This document shows, piece after piece, positions 40,401 through 51,224 of a DNA stretch of 64,000 bases. How positions within the stretch are numbered: the first letter of the stretch is position 1; each line of letters begins with the position of its first letter. The stretch comes from Kryptolebias marmoratus. Its lineage: Eukaryota > Chordata > Actinopteri > Cyprinodontiformes > Rivulidae. A program made the position numbers and the translations under genes. The notes under the pieces were generated by a model. The model saw nothing but the letters and a program-made list of their open reading frames with translations. It was not told the origin of the DNA and searched no databases. Location of the stretch: contig NC_051451.1 in NCBI RefSeq assembly GCF_001649575.2, positions 24,333,467-24,397,466 of the forward strand, given 5' to 3'.

Positions 40401-41039
40401 TTCAACAAGGCACACAGCTTTTAAAAAAGTGACAACCTGGTTTTCCATGGCGCCTTTTTATCAGGTTACCTATACCCCCGAAACTGTTAAATCCTATAGG
40501 CTCCCTTTCAACCGAGCCACTCTATCCTAATGTGGAAACTGTTAGCATGTAATGATCACGACACAGATTATGCACTGAAAGAGATTCCCGTCCAGCAAAT
40601 GAATCACTTTGTAACTACTAACCTCTCCCTGAAACTCAAACTAACCACTTTGCCTGTGAGTAAACCCAGATCAGTTTTCTCATCCGCTAACGACAACTCT
40701 CTCCACGCACACACCAAGACTCCCCATGGGTCTGGATAAATATCAGCTGAGCAGATCCCAAAAAAAAATAAAGAAAATCATAGATTCCACCCTTGCATAA
40801 AACCCAGATATGAAATAATAGGATGTGAGAAAAGACATGCTGATCAATACTGTCATAAACATCTAATATCATGAACAGGAAATCAATTCTTTTGCACAGA
40901 ACTGATTTTTTGTTCCCCCAAGCAAGATAATGTAATACAACTGAATCATCCGACTTCGAAATGAGAAATTAAATCAATAATTAGCTAAATTGACACATAA
41001 ATTTATATTTTTCCTCTCATATAAACACCTATAACCTGT

Positions 41040-41300
41040 TTCAGTTAGACAATAAATGGAGTAAGGAACCTTTTTGTCTGTAAAGGGCCGCGGACATTAT
41101 TGAAAGTGTCCGTTTGGACAGGCTGATCAATCACTCAACAATCTTATCACCTTTAGCTCAGCCACAAGCTTACAGTCACTCTCTTATCACACTAATCCGG
41201 ATAACTTGGGTGCCGAGTCTCTGAAGGCAGCGGGAATAAATTAGTTTACTCCTACACTGATTGGATTAAAAGCCTAAAATGAGCCTCAACCCCGTGACTC
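41040..41300. promoter_or_regulatory. Candidate conserved noncoding element
   Basis: Contains paired SOX-type sites (ACATTATTG, CAACAATC), repeated TTATCAC (GATA-type) and TAATCC-like sites, about 4 kb from the mcu promoter. Inferred from style only. Confidence 0.3.
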
Positions 41301-42274
41301 TGACGGCTAAAGCCACCAGATGCTCAACTTCAATAAAAGGGTTGGCCTAAATGAAAACAGATATATTTTATTTCTAGTGTTCAGATTAAATTCTAGATCC
41401 TGAAAATATTGATTCAATCAGCTTATTCTACATAAAAGAAAGGCCCCAGCCATTTATGACTCCTTTACTCAGAGTGACTGATGTCCCCTGCCTCATGTCA
41501 AGGGGAGCTGCCTTTTGTATGACAGCTGACTTAATAGAAAACTAGTGGAAGTTAAATGTGAGTCTCTGGAGCCCACTGTCTGCTTTCCATCCCTGGGGAG
41601 TTCAGGTCCATCGTGACTGAAACTCATTTCAGAAGCAGCAGTGCTCCGATGGCCTCGTCGCTGCATATTTGAGTCTATAGTGGAAACACTTCCTGCTAAC
41701 ACTGACTTGCACGCCGTAGGCCAACTGCATATCTTCCACTGCAGCTTGGATAAAAACAAGCGCTGATAAAGAAATTCCACACCGCAGTGAAGAATGAACA
41801 CAAAGACCCGGCTGTCATGCAGAGACAAGACTACGTTAGAAGACGCAACAGCAACACTTCAGCGGACAAAGGCCCCGATATGACAGAGAAACAAAGCTAC
41901 AAAAGCTGAGGATGACTGACAGAAAATGGGAACTTCTAAAGGCCGATGCTGGCGAAACAAAGGTGAGCTGCTCTTTTTAAACTGTTTATGAAATCACTTA
42001 TGGGTTAAATGCAACAAGAGGAGAACAATATCTTAAAAGGCACTCATTGCAAAGTCATGAAAACTGGACAAAATAATTCCTGAGGCAATAAACAAAATCT
42101 GCAAAATATTCTTTTTCATATGGACGTGTGCTTAAATTAAAAATCTGTCAATGGTGCCAATGTGTGTTTGTTTACCTACAGAAACAGCTGAAGTGACTGA
42201 AAATAAGTCAAACGTTCAACTTGCAGAAGTTTCCCAAAAGTCACTTGTGCTTTACACACATATATATATATATT

Positions 42275-42560
42275 TCCACATAAACGGCTTCTCTGAGATC
42301 CTACACTTGTCTAGTTCTGCTATATTTGTTGACTTACACAGACTATGAACCACCTAAAGCAGGCCAAATATGTGACTAAAGTTCCATGGGGTTTTCAGCA
42401 GATTCAGCCGAGTGCTTTGTTTACACTGAGTGCAAACCCGCATTTCAGAATATCAATATATCTGGAAAAACTCATAGAGTGAACGCTTTCAGTCTGCATC
42501 ATTTGTTAAAGGATAACCTTTTTTATGTTTGATTGCATACATCGCAATGAGTACCTTTAA
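42275..42560 (+). repeat. Dispersed repeat (family R6), copy 1
   Basis: Aligns by eye along its length with 51660-51930, and its end also matches 47395-47495. Shared landmarks include CTTGTCT, TTTGTTTACA and TAACCTTTTTATGTTTGAT. Class unknown. Confidence 0.6.
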
Positions 42561-42561
42561 C

Positions 42562-43067
42562 TCAGCCATAAGATTATGACCACCCACTCAATGCTGAGTA
42601 AGTTCTCCTTTCACAACTGAAACAGCTCTGGACGCAACCTAAAAGAGGTTTGAAGACTGAGAGTCCTATTCTGTAAACCTTTCCTATCCATGGCTTTCCT
42701 GCTAGGGGGGTGGTTGTTGCAGGTGTGTGTGTGTGTGACTGGTTTGCAGAAATGTTAGGGTGACTGTGTCACAGCAACAAAAGCCAGTGTACAGGTTCTC
42801 CTAAAAAAAGCAGTGCCTTCGGCAGTGGTGTCCTGGAGGGCCACTATCCTGAATGTTTTACTTGTTTCTCTGCCCTTTAGCACGTCGTAAAGTTCTCCAG
42901 AAGCCTGTTAATCACTTGTTCATTTAACTCAGGTGTGTCAAAGAAGAGAAACATCTAGAGAGTAACGTACAGGATAGTGGCCCTCAGGGACCAGGTTTGG
43001 GTAGTACTGCCTTATGGTAAGATAACCAGGTGAAATCATCCATTAGTGGTCATAATTTTATGGCTGA
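42562..43067. mobile_element. Non-autonomous DNA transposon with 22-bp inverted ends, interrupted by a second element
   Basis: The 22-bp ends at 42562-42583 and 43046-43067 are inverted copies with one mismatch (TCAGCCATAAGATTATGACC and complement). No coding capacity remains. A second MITE (42821-43009) lies inside. Confidence 0.7.
42821..43009. mobile_element. hAT-like MITE nested inside the preceding element
   Basis: The inverted ends share GAGGGCCACTATCCTG. TGCCTT occurs on both sides (42814-42819 and 43009-43014), compatible with an 8-bp hAT target duplication with decay. I recognise this as a common fish hAT-like family; the class is from recall. Confidence 0.6.
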
Positions 43068-43439
43068 TCAGAGTAAATTTGATCATTCTTGTAGTTAAAA
43101 GCCTGTTTTACAAGAATGAATCCCCAGAAAGAGTTTTTGTAAGATATTTGTTGAACAGAAGAACAACAAAAAAAAGGCAACCAGAGCATTTATGAATAAA
43201 ATCTGAAGTGTTTCGATGCAGCTATACTGCCTGAAATTCTAACATACATCAGCTTCCTTCTATAAAGTAAAGGAATTATAAATAGCTGTGGTCATTATTT
43301 TTAATGAAGAATAAGATGATTGGATCAGTTTGGGACCTACGTTTGGAATGATCAAAGCTGACAAAATGCCCACAACTTGATGTATAAAAAATTTATGAGA
43401 AGTGTAAAGAGAAACGAAATGAAAAGAAATGTTAAAGCT

Positions 43440-43900
43440 GCTGCTAGTGGTTTGTTAGCATTGCCATGGTAACCACACACCTGTGTCTGTCACTCCCTGA
43501 TAGCAGTCTCAATGAGGCAAACAGAAACACAGAGCAGAAATTAAGCCCCAACAAACAGCTATACATTGTATAAAATGAAAAAAAAACCTTAACTATGAGT
43601 GGCAGAAGTGTGATGTGGTCACACGTAAATTTCTGTTTCTAAAGTGTGTGATGGCACGTGTGCACGCTGCAGTCTGAAGGGAATTAATGAAAAATCATGA
43701 AATCATAAGTCCTACAACAATGAGCGACACACTGAATGAAAGAAGACAAAAATGCTGACATTTTGATGTGTAACTTGTATAAGAAGTGTAAAGTTTGTGA
43801 GAGTGTGAAGAGTTTTTTTTTTGCAGAAACATTTTGAAAAGTTTAGACAGCTCAAAAGTTAAAGTGACATTACCACACTGAGGTGTAAAAATGTTCAAAA
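43440..43900 (-). repeat. Dispersed repeat (family R3), minus copy
   Basis: The reverse complement shares the CATCAAAATG, TTCTTTCATTCAGTGTGTC and GTAGGACTTATGATTT blocks. It also carries the GGAGTGACAGACACAGGTGT / GGTTACCATGGCAA end. Confidence 0.55.
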
Positions 43901-44626
43901 ATAAATCACAACAATAAACTGTGGTTGAGCAAAAACTGGTAACGATATCAAAATCCCAAATCAGGCATGTTCAGTCCCACTTTCTTCAACCTGTTTAAAC
44001 TTCGGGTGGTTTTTCTACAGGGCTGAGTTTTCTCTATCCTTTCGCCAAAATCATTGTTGTCGACTTTTTTTTTTTTCAATATTTGTCTACAACACACTAT
44101 TCCCAATCCAGCCACAATGACCCATTTTTTTCAGGGTTTTTCCAAAGCTTCAAGAAGACATCTGAATCAAAACTAACAGGTGAATAGTAGTAAGTGTGCT
44201 TCGGGGCTTTGGTCCCCTTAATTAAAGAGTGAAATACGACTGAGTGGTGACACGACAATGCCAATATTCTGAGTAAAGGTGTCGCTCAGTCCTGCATTGC
44301 AACAGCTTCCTGATTCTTTTGTATTCGAGTGGGTTTCACCTTCCACCTCATGCAGCTGCCGTAAAAAAAAGAAGCCTCACTTAGCAGCAGTTTTGCAAAC
44401 ATGACTACCTCTCTTTTTTTATACTGGGAGGGTTTCTGTGACTGCATCCACTGCTACACGCTGTAGCTTCCATCAGCTTGCAGGAAAACCCAGGATCTCC
44501 CATCTGAATGGGGAAACACCCAGAGATGGAAAAAAGAGAAGAAAGAAAGGAAGAAAGCAGGCTGGCTGGCTGGGTGAGTCTGACATCATCCAAGTGTGGG
44601 CTTCCGTGTTCATGATTTGCCTCATA

Positions 44627-44666
44627 TGTGTGTGTGTGTGTGCATGCATAAAACACACACACACAC
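44627..44666. repeat. Facing (TG)n and (CA)n tracts
   Basis: A TG run, a 12-bp spacer GCATGCATAAAA, then a CA run. The two runs are mutual complements and could pair as a hairpin. Confidence 0.85.
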
Positions 44667-45314
44667 GGTCCCTCCTCCTACCTCTCACACAGACACACAC
44701 CCACGCACAGATGTGTAGTTTTCCCCTCTCTCCAGCTCTGGACAGACATTCATTATTCTGAGTTTCTGCTGCTGCACCAGCACACTGCAGCTCACACACT
44801 GCACTGACTGCAGCCAGATACATGTTCACCCCATCGGAATATGACATCCATAACAGCACTGCAGATACTCTGAAAACCAGCCAAGACCATCTCATTCTAA
44901 TGGGGATGAGAAATCAGCCTCGAAAGTTGAAGGACGCAGGAGAATTTGGGAGATTTTTTTTTTTTTTTTAATGAAATCAGGCGACAGTCTTGAGGGTATG
45001 GTTGGAGTAAACGACGGGGCATAGCCGGCAAAGAGCTCCAAAAAAAAAAAGCAAAAAAATAATAATCATTAAAAAAAACTGCAATGACTCTAAAAGCTCC
45101 ACGTCCCGCAGAGAGGATTAATATAACCCGACAGGTTTGGATACATGACTCATCTTGAGCCTCACCTTTTCCGCCCAGTCTTACAGAAAACGAAAAAAGA
45201 CAGCAGCGAGCGGAAAAAGAAAAAAGAAAAAAAATCTTGAGGCTAGTTAGCTTTACTTCCTTAGCAGAGAGCCGGGCGCAGCCACCGCCGAGCTCCAGCC
45301 TGGGTCCTCCTCAC

Positions 45315-45350
45315 CAGCCCTCAGCCCTCAGCCCTCAGCCCCCAGCCCTC
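45315..45350 (-). repeat. 7-bp minisatellite with G-quadruplex potential just inside mcu intron 1
   Basis: AGCCCTC repeats about five times, with one variant unit (plus-strand reading). On the mcu sense strand it becomes GGG runs separated by short CTGA/CT spacers, which fits the four-tract quadruplex pattern. It begins about 34 nt after the mcu exon 1 donor, where G-runs are known to act as intronic splicing enhancers bound by hnRNP H/F. Confidence 0.75.
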
Positions 45351-45389
45351 ACCTCCTCTCCCCTGCCGCGCGCACGTCCTGGGACTTAC

Positions 45390-45506
45390 CGGTCCGACGT
45401 GCTGCTGGTGCCGCTGCGGGGACACAACAAGTGCGGGGAGGCTGCCGGCCACCGCTCCGCTGCTCCGGGACAACAGGAGCACCGACCTGCACACTTTCGC
45501 AGCCAT
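45390..45506 (-). CDS. mcu: mcu exon 1: start of the mitochondrial calcium uniporter pore subunit
   Basis: MCU is the pore-forming subunit of the inner-membrane calcium uniporter. This exon encodes its first 39 residues, beginning MAAKVCRSVLLLSRSSGAV and ending in a Q/H-rich stretch. The peptide has K4, R7, R14 and R32, many Ser/Leu/Ala and no acidic residue, as expected of a matrix targeting signal; human MCU likewise starts MAA, is Leu/Ser-rich and then has an R/Q/H-rich stretch. The ATG at 45506 has G at +4. The exon ends exactly on a codon boundary (phase 0) at a strong donor, GTAAGT (45389-45384). The frame stays open upstream to an ATG at 45704, but the N-terminal resemblance favours 45506. 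The channel domain (DIME motif) is not in this exon. Gene assignment is confident; the start choice is likely. Confidence 0.88.
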
Positions 45507-45831
45507 CTCTGTAGTGAAAAAGCTCGCCGGGGAAGGAGACTGCTGGCTGCGGGCGGACCGAGACAGACGCACCGAGAGGGGAAGAGGGAGGGAGGTGGGC
45601 GGGTTGTGGGGCTGGACCACGGCTCCGTACACATGCCCAGTGTTGCACCAAACACTTCGGAGAGGAAAAAGACTGCAATTCACTCCACCTCTCTGCAATT
45701 TCACTCAGATTCACCAAAGTTGGGTTGTTATATAACAGATGGGCTGCAAGTCTGCACATCTGTGGCCAGATCAGTACTTTAAATCGCAAAAAGTACACAA
45801 AATACTGAAGCATGAACACTTCATCTGTGGT

Positions 45832-45910
45832 AGCGGTCCCCAAAGTTGGGGTCAGGACCCCGCTGTGGGTTATAAAACACCAAGTGGGGGTCCTCTATAA
45901 TCCCCAAAAA
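45832..45910. mobile_element. Possible hAT-like transposon end
   Basis: GCGGTCCCCAAAGTTGGGGT followed by CAGGACCCC resembles the ends of widespread vertebrate hAT elements (GGTTCCCAAACTGGGGT type). No matching far end was identified. Confidence 0.4.
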
Positions 45911-46959
45911 GTAGTCAAAATACTCCTTTTTTGTGTCTACTAAATACACATCATTCACTACTAGCTACCGCATAATTTGTAAAAAATGAGTGAAATCATC
46001 AGAGTTGTGTTATTTTTGCCAACAATTACGACTTATTTGTTTACATTCAAACATTGAGGACTGCTTCTCGGACAGTCACAGTAGATATTGAGTCTGTAAA
46101 ATAAACAGAGTCAGAGGGACAACGATGGAATCAGAGATGTCGGGTTGAAAGTGCTAAAAGGTGAAGTTCTTTCTTCTTCTGAAAAGAAACTGAAGAGAGC
46201 CGACAGAAGAAGAGGAAATCAAGCTGGGAGAGCGTTAAAGCAAAGGTTGGGGCTAAATTCATAGGCAAATGAGCTGTGCTGAGATATTCTGAACTCTAAC
46301 CGGAGATATTCTGTGTCTGATCGTAAACAAAGTTGAGGAATATTTGTTTTCTAACGGAATTTTTACAAAAACCCTGATGAGTTTGAATTATATTAAGTGC
46401 CAAACAGTCATTTAACTGTGTAGAAATTGTGTTAGAAGCATAAAATTTCTAATCAAAGCAATAAATACTCATGTATGTTGACACTGTAATGGCAGAATTT
46501 ACACCTGTTGTTTATAAGTCCTGATAATGTTATGACTTCTATTCCAAGTGCCATGGGTTCTCACAGAATGAACTTGTTTATAGAAGTGATGTTGAATTTT
46601 CTTCCCCTGGGAACCAGACTGACTTGCCTTTCCAAAACTCCTCCTTCTGGTCCAGTATTTCAATATCTTTAATAAAAGCACCTGTGTTGACTTGGGGGAC
46701 CAGAGCTTTGATTCGGAGCTTCCCTGTTCAGACCTGGGACTCTGATATTGATTGTTCATTGTCTTTAATGCTCTCTATATTCTGTGCACATTATATAAAT
46801 AGACCTGCTTGAGTGATTTCATCTAACAGTGCCTGGAAATTCATTTATTGCTGCCACAACAACACCTATTACAGCTTTACATTAAATTTAAAAATTATTG
46901 TTGTTGGCATATTTTTACTTTAAATGTTACAATGATAAAAACGGTAATGATAAGATGAT

Positions 46960-47350
46960 GAATACATCAGAGGAGACTGTTTTCATTTTTAGTTTATACA
47001 TCAAAACAAAGGAATTTTTGTTGTCTTTTGCCCAGCGTGTCTTTCCTTAATGTAGGACCTACAGTTTTCTCCAAAATGCTCCCAGTGTGCAGAGTTTGCA
47101 CATCCAAACTATCATTGACTTCCATTGCATCCGAGCTTAAACCATTCTCTTCAAAACAGGAAGTGAAGGATCTTTTTAACTTATAGCCTACAAAAAACCT
47201 TGCATGCAAATACTTCCAACAAACACTTCCACTGTTTTTGTTTTTCTTATAGGTTTCACGCAGTGGCAGTTTCTTTGAGACCTACTTTCTACTCTGCTTA
47301 CTCGTCTGTCTTTTTCTTTAAGAGTGCTGTCAGGGAGTGACAGACACGTG
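46960..47350 (+). repeat. Dispersed repeat (family R3), plus copy
   Basis: Shares CATCAAAACAAAGGAATTTT, GCCCAGCGTGTCTTTCC, TGTAGGACCTACAGTTTTCT and the GGGAGTGACAGACACGTGTG end with the other copies. Confidence 0.55.
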
Positions 47351-47394
47351 TGTGGTTACCTTGGTTTTGGTTTTCTATACAATTTGTTATACAG

Positions 47395-47495
47395 TTATCA
47401 GAATTGCATATATGGAAAACTACTGGGTAAACTCCTTCAAACCGCACCATAAGATCCAGTTCAGGATAACCTGTTTTATGTTTGATTTTGATTCC
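47395..47495 (+). repeat. Dispersed repeat (family R6), partial copy
   Basis: Shares the 3' portion of the family, including the GGATAACCTGTTTTATGTTTG block that matches 42515-42535. Confidence 0.45.
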
Positions 47496-48591
47496 TGTTT
47501 AGGCAGTTATGATGTATATAGTAATCCATTCCTTGTTGCACATAATAAAAAACAACTTGCTCAACAAGTTCTTGAGCAAAGTTTGAGCTCTGCTTCAAAG
47601 AGTTACCTTGAAAGAGACACGTTCACCGTAACCAGTATGAATGGTTTGCTGTCACTACCCACAGCAACTATTTATCTGTGTAAAAATAGCTCGTCCTTCA
47701 GTCACGCTTTGTGACTATCGAGTGTCCCAAAAGACAACCCAGCTGGATCAACTGAGCTGATCTTCTGCTGCTTTTAAACACTGGCTTTAAATTGTAGAGC
47801 GTTTCCTCGACGGCTTTTAGAGCCTCTAACACTAAATAACAGAGAGCAAGAAGTTAAGTATTAGAAGTTACTCTTTTTGTCCACAATCATCCAAGCACTG
47901 CAAATCCTAGTGGTAATAGGTATTTTAGTCAATGATTGTCAAAGAGACTCTCATTAGTGGAACGTGTTAAACCTTAATCTTTGACCAATTCTGTCATAAA
48001 ATGCCACTCCTGTCTTGGTCAAAGGGAAACCAGATACTGAGTAAACACGTTTTTGTAACTCTAGTTTAGAGATTTGTACGATAACATGGTGACATACATG
48101 ACTTTAGCTTAAAACAGAAGCAAGAATTAAGAATCTATCAAACCTTTGGTTATTTTCATGTGAATAATGCTCATTCTTTGTTAGTGTAAAAACAGAGTAA
48201 TATTTAATTTCTCCCGAGCTTATCCCAATTCCCTCTTGACTTTTTTCAGGTGCAATGCATCAGGCTGAGTAGGCGATGCTATTTAAATGCAAATTTTCAG
48301 CCATGGACAATGACCTGCTCAAGGCCTTGAAGCTGCATCGATTCGTAGGGAGAATCTTTCCAAATACTGTGGGCTCGGTTAAACCTTTACCGTGCAGCTA
48401 GACCGGCACACGTGTGCCTGGAGTGTACACAAAACAAAAGAGGGGAAAAACGGGTGCAGTAAAGTGAAAACAAAAAAATAACTGCAGGAATTAGATTTCA
48501 CCGTGTCTTTTAAGTCATTTCAGATTGTGCACTGTTTTGTATACAATCTGAACTCCGATGACAGCACTAAATTAAAGGTTTTTTTTCTTAA

Positions 48592-48820
48592 AGGAATGCA
48601 TATCGCCCGCTGCCTTTCATGCCGGAGTTTTAAACAAGATTATCTTATGATGAGGCTTTAGTTATAGTTGTTTTGTTCAAACCTTGTAAATTAAGTTATG
48701 CACAATCTCGTGAAATGTTAGTACTAAGTTTTGTTAGTTTTGCTAACATGACAGACAAATGAACACACACAGAGACACAATCAAAAACATTATCACCTTT
48801 CATGGTGGGCATTAAAATCA
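48592..48820 (+). repeat. Dispersed repeat (family R1), internally deleted copy
   Basis: Begins AAAGGAATGCATATCGCCCG and ends with an AAAACATTATCACCTTTCAT block; the middle of the family is missing. Confidence 0.6.
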
Positions 48821-49602
48821 GTCCCTTGTGCTTTCAAACAATCAACGTCTCAAGATTATGACAAGATGAATGAACTCTGCCAAGTACAAACTAAGGTGTA
48901 AGGTGTATATGCACGCCTTTTTGCACATGTTTGTACACGTCTGTGCATGAAATGTCACCGAGCAGCATTAAACAGCCCCACCCAAGTCCAACAAAAAAGG
49001 CAATCCCTTATGGGTGTGCAACTTCTGTTTCATCACACCACCAATCAGTTTCTTCTGTACACACGGCCCTAACAAGGCAGGGTATGCAGCCTTTTCTGCA
49101 CACACACACACGGGCTTACAGGGCTCACACAGAAATAGGACTGCTGTAAACGGAGCCAGCTTTTGTCTGCAACTCTTCACCTGAGTGTTTTTTTTCACTG
49201 CCACACAAAAGGAGAGTTTGTGGATCAGGTTTCACTCTAGTTTTCACCCCCCAAAAATAATAAACTGTGCACAAAAAAACCCCAGCACAGTGGATGTGAG
49301 GTAATATATACTTTCCTGTGGGTTTACAAGTGTGTTTCCAATACAGCACTCAAGAGTGAGACGCTCAAAGCAAACACAAGGCGCAAAAGTTGCAATAGTG
49401 TTTAATGAAAAACAGCTGCTAAAAACATTTGAGGCTCTGCAGAAATATTTTATCTCCTGCTCCACCTTTGCACAGCCTCAACAACAGAATAGTGTTAATC
49501 AGCATGAATTACAGCTGTAAAGATTACTGTGATGCTGCAACACAATGGCTGAACAGTAAGCCTTATCTTAACAAAACGCAAACTGCAGAAAGAATTTAAA
49601 GG

Positions 49603-49960
49603 CCTTTCGTGTTTTAGACGAAGATCATCTCGTGTTGAGAAATCACAGAGTTGCAACCATTTTGTTCAAACCTTGAAAACAGCTTTATGCGCAATCTCAT
49701 GCAATGCTGTGAGATGTGTGTGAATGACTCTGAGCTACAACCACACCAGATCTTGTCACAATAACTGTAAAACTGACTTAATTATAGCCAGTCTGGGTTT
49801 TCTAAGGTCATTTGGCTGTGGCAGCCATCTGGAATCAGGCTCGGTCTGAAATTTAATCAGCTGAAGATGTGCAACCAATGATTATTTTCTGCATGTTCCA
49901 TTAAAATTTGCCCAGTGGTTTCTTGAGATATTTTGCTAACATTTAGACACATACACACAC
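49603..49960 (+). repeat. Dispersed repeat (family R1), copy next to the CArG palindrome
   Basis: Carries AGCTACAACCACACCAGAT, GGCAGCCATCTGGAATC and GGTTTCTTGAGATATTTTGC in the family order. It ends about 30 bp before the palindrome at 49992. Confidence 0.6.
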
Positions 49961-49991
49961 ATACATCCACTAGTAACCAATAAGAAGACAT

Positions 49992-50022
49992 TTCCCATAT
50001 AAGGCTGTGCCTTATATGGGAA
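49992..50022. promoter_or_regulatory. Perfect palindrome of two CArG (SRF-type) boxes
   Basis: Two 14-bp arms (49992-50005 and 50009-50022) are exact reverse complements around a 3-bp loop. Each arm contains a full CC(A/T)6GG box: CCATATAAGG at 49995-50004 and CCTTATATGG at 50010-50019. This is the serum response factor consensus, typical of muscle and immediate-early genes. It sits about midway between the mcu and micu1 promoters. It could instead be part of a small inverted-repeat transposon; the flanking DNA is a dispersed repeat. Confidence 0.5.
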
Positions 50023-51224
50023 CTTGAGGAGAATGAAGGTATGGGTTCTGCTGTTCCTTTTATAGTTCAGAACATTGACCCTTAAACACAACAAGCAGCC
50101 TTCAGTGCACATGAATTTAAATTCAAGACATTTATCAACTCCCATTTAACTTGTGTTGTGAAGGACCTAATTATTTGCAAGATGAATTTTGCATGAGTTG
50201 AATGAATGCTCAATATCTATTCTCTGGTCTCTCCTTTGTAAAAACTGATTTGCTTTGTGTACTTCACATTTCTGAGGATAATAAACGACTGGCGTGGTTT
50301 ATTTAAATAGGATGAATGGCTCAAAATTAATAAAATATTTGCTTCCATTCTAGGTTCCTGGGTCACGGTGAGGTTATTACTGTTGTCACATTATTTACGT
50401 TAAATAGGAAAGTTCAAAAGCTGACTGTTCCATATTGTGGCGTTGGTGTGATGAATTGCCTGTGTTAATGAGTCCTGCACTGGAGAGCTGCAGACACAGT
50501 TAGGCAGCATCACTTATTAAAATGTGTGGAATGAGGAGGAGAGAAAGGACAGTGGGAACAGACAAAGAGTAATAAAGATAAAGATTTGCAATTAAGATTG
50601 CAAAAAGCTAATTCAGTTATAGTGTGTATATGGTCTTGTTTTCTTTTTATCAAAGCAAGCCACTCACATTTACTACAAACAGTAACTGAGCCATGTTAGG
50701 AGGCAATCAAACAAGCTCACAAAAATCAGTCACATTGCTTATACCCCCTGGCATTTTGGACCAAAATGTCCATTTGTTATTGTAATAGTTATTTTGATAA
50801 AGTAAGTTCAGATTCTGGCTCCACTTGTGAGGACAATTTTTCATCTTTATAGAGGCATTCAGCTATATTGTCCTTGTATATCACAAATTCTCAAAGGTGA
50901 GACATTTGGTTTGGGTTTGACCAAGTTATAGCTTTTTCATCAATACATGGCTGTTAAACTTTCTTGCCTTGTGCACAAAGTGTCAAGAGAATGCAATGAT
51001 CTGGTACAATGAAGTAAAGCAGGACTGGTGCATTTGCATTCTATAAGTGGCATTAAAAAAATCCATTGTTTGAACCTGCAGGCTAAATAGTTTAGTGTAT
51101 GAAATACACAGAAGACCAGGCCTAGATAATAAGTGGTTGTTTTCAAAAATGCCTTCTCATTTTTACGAGGCTGTGGAGAAAGGAATTTTCTGCTCTAACT
51201 GCATGACGCACTGAATCAGGTGAT

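Larger units (their letters stand above)
17322..45389 (-). other. mcu: mcu intron 1 (about 28 kb)
   Basis: This is the interval between the exon 1 donor and the proposed exon 2 acceptor. No other mcu exon or independent gene was recognised. It holds many dispersed repeats, described separately: a Tc1-like relic, L2-like and hAT-like pieces, several unnamed families and a nested transposon pair. It also holds a few stretches that read like conserved regulatory DNA. If exon 2 is rejected, the intron simply runs on to position 1. Very long first introns are known for vertebrate MCU. Confidence 0.6.
45240..45740 (-). promoter_or_regulatory. mcu: mcu promoter, 5'UTR and CpG-dense region
   Basis: CpG is frequent from about 45240 to 45620, in contrast to the AT-rich flanks, and the interval contains mcu exon 1. 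On the upstream side of the gene are a GC box (GGGCGGG on the plus strand, 45598-45604) and a palindromic TATA-like GTTATATAAC (45727-45736), which could place transcription initiation near 45700. The start site cannot be read from sequence alone. No stop codon interrupts the mcu frame between 45704 and 45506. Confidence 0.7.

Noticed and set aside
44473..44895. 140-codon minus-strand frame
   Set aside because: It runs through TG/CA repeats, giving CVCVC and HTHTH strings, and lies in mcu intron 1.
45237..45782. 181-codon open frame on the plus strand across the CpG-dense region
   Set aside because: It is antisense to mcu exon 1; GC-rich DNA lacks stops, and the predicted protein is Pro/Ser-rich with no recognisable domain.
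47337..47714. 125-codon plus-strand frame
   Set aside because: It starts in a dispersed R3 repeat and crosses an R6 fragment, with no known domain.
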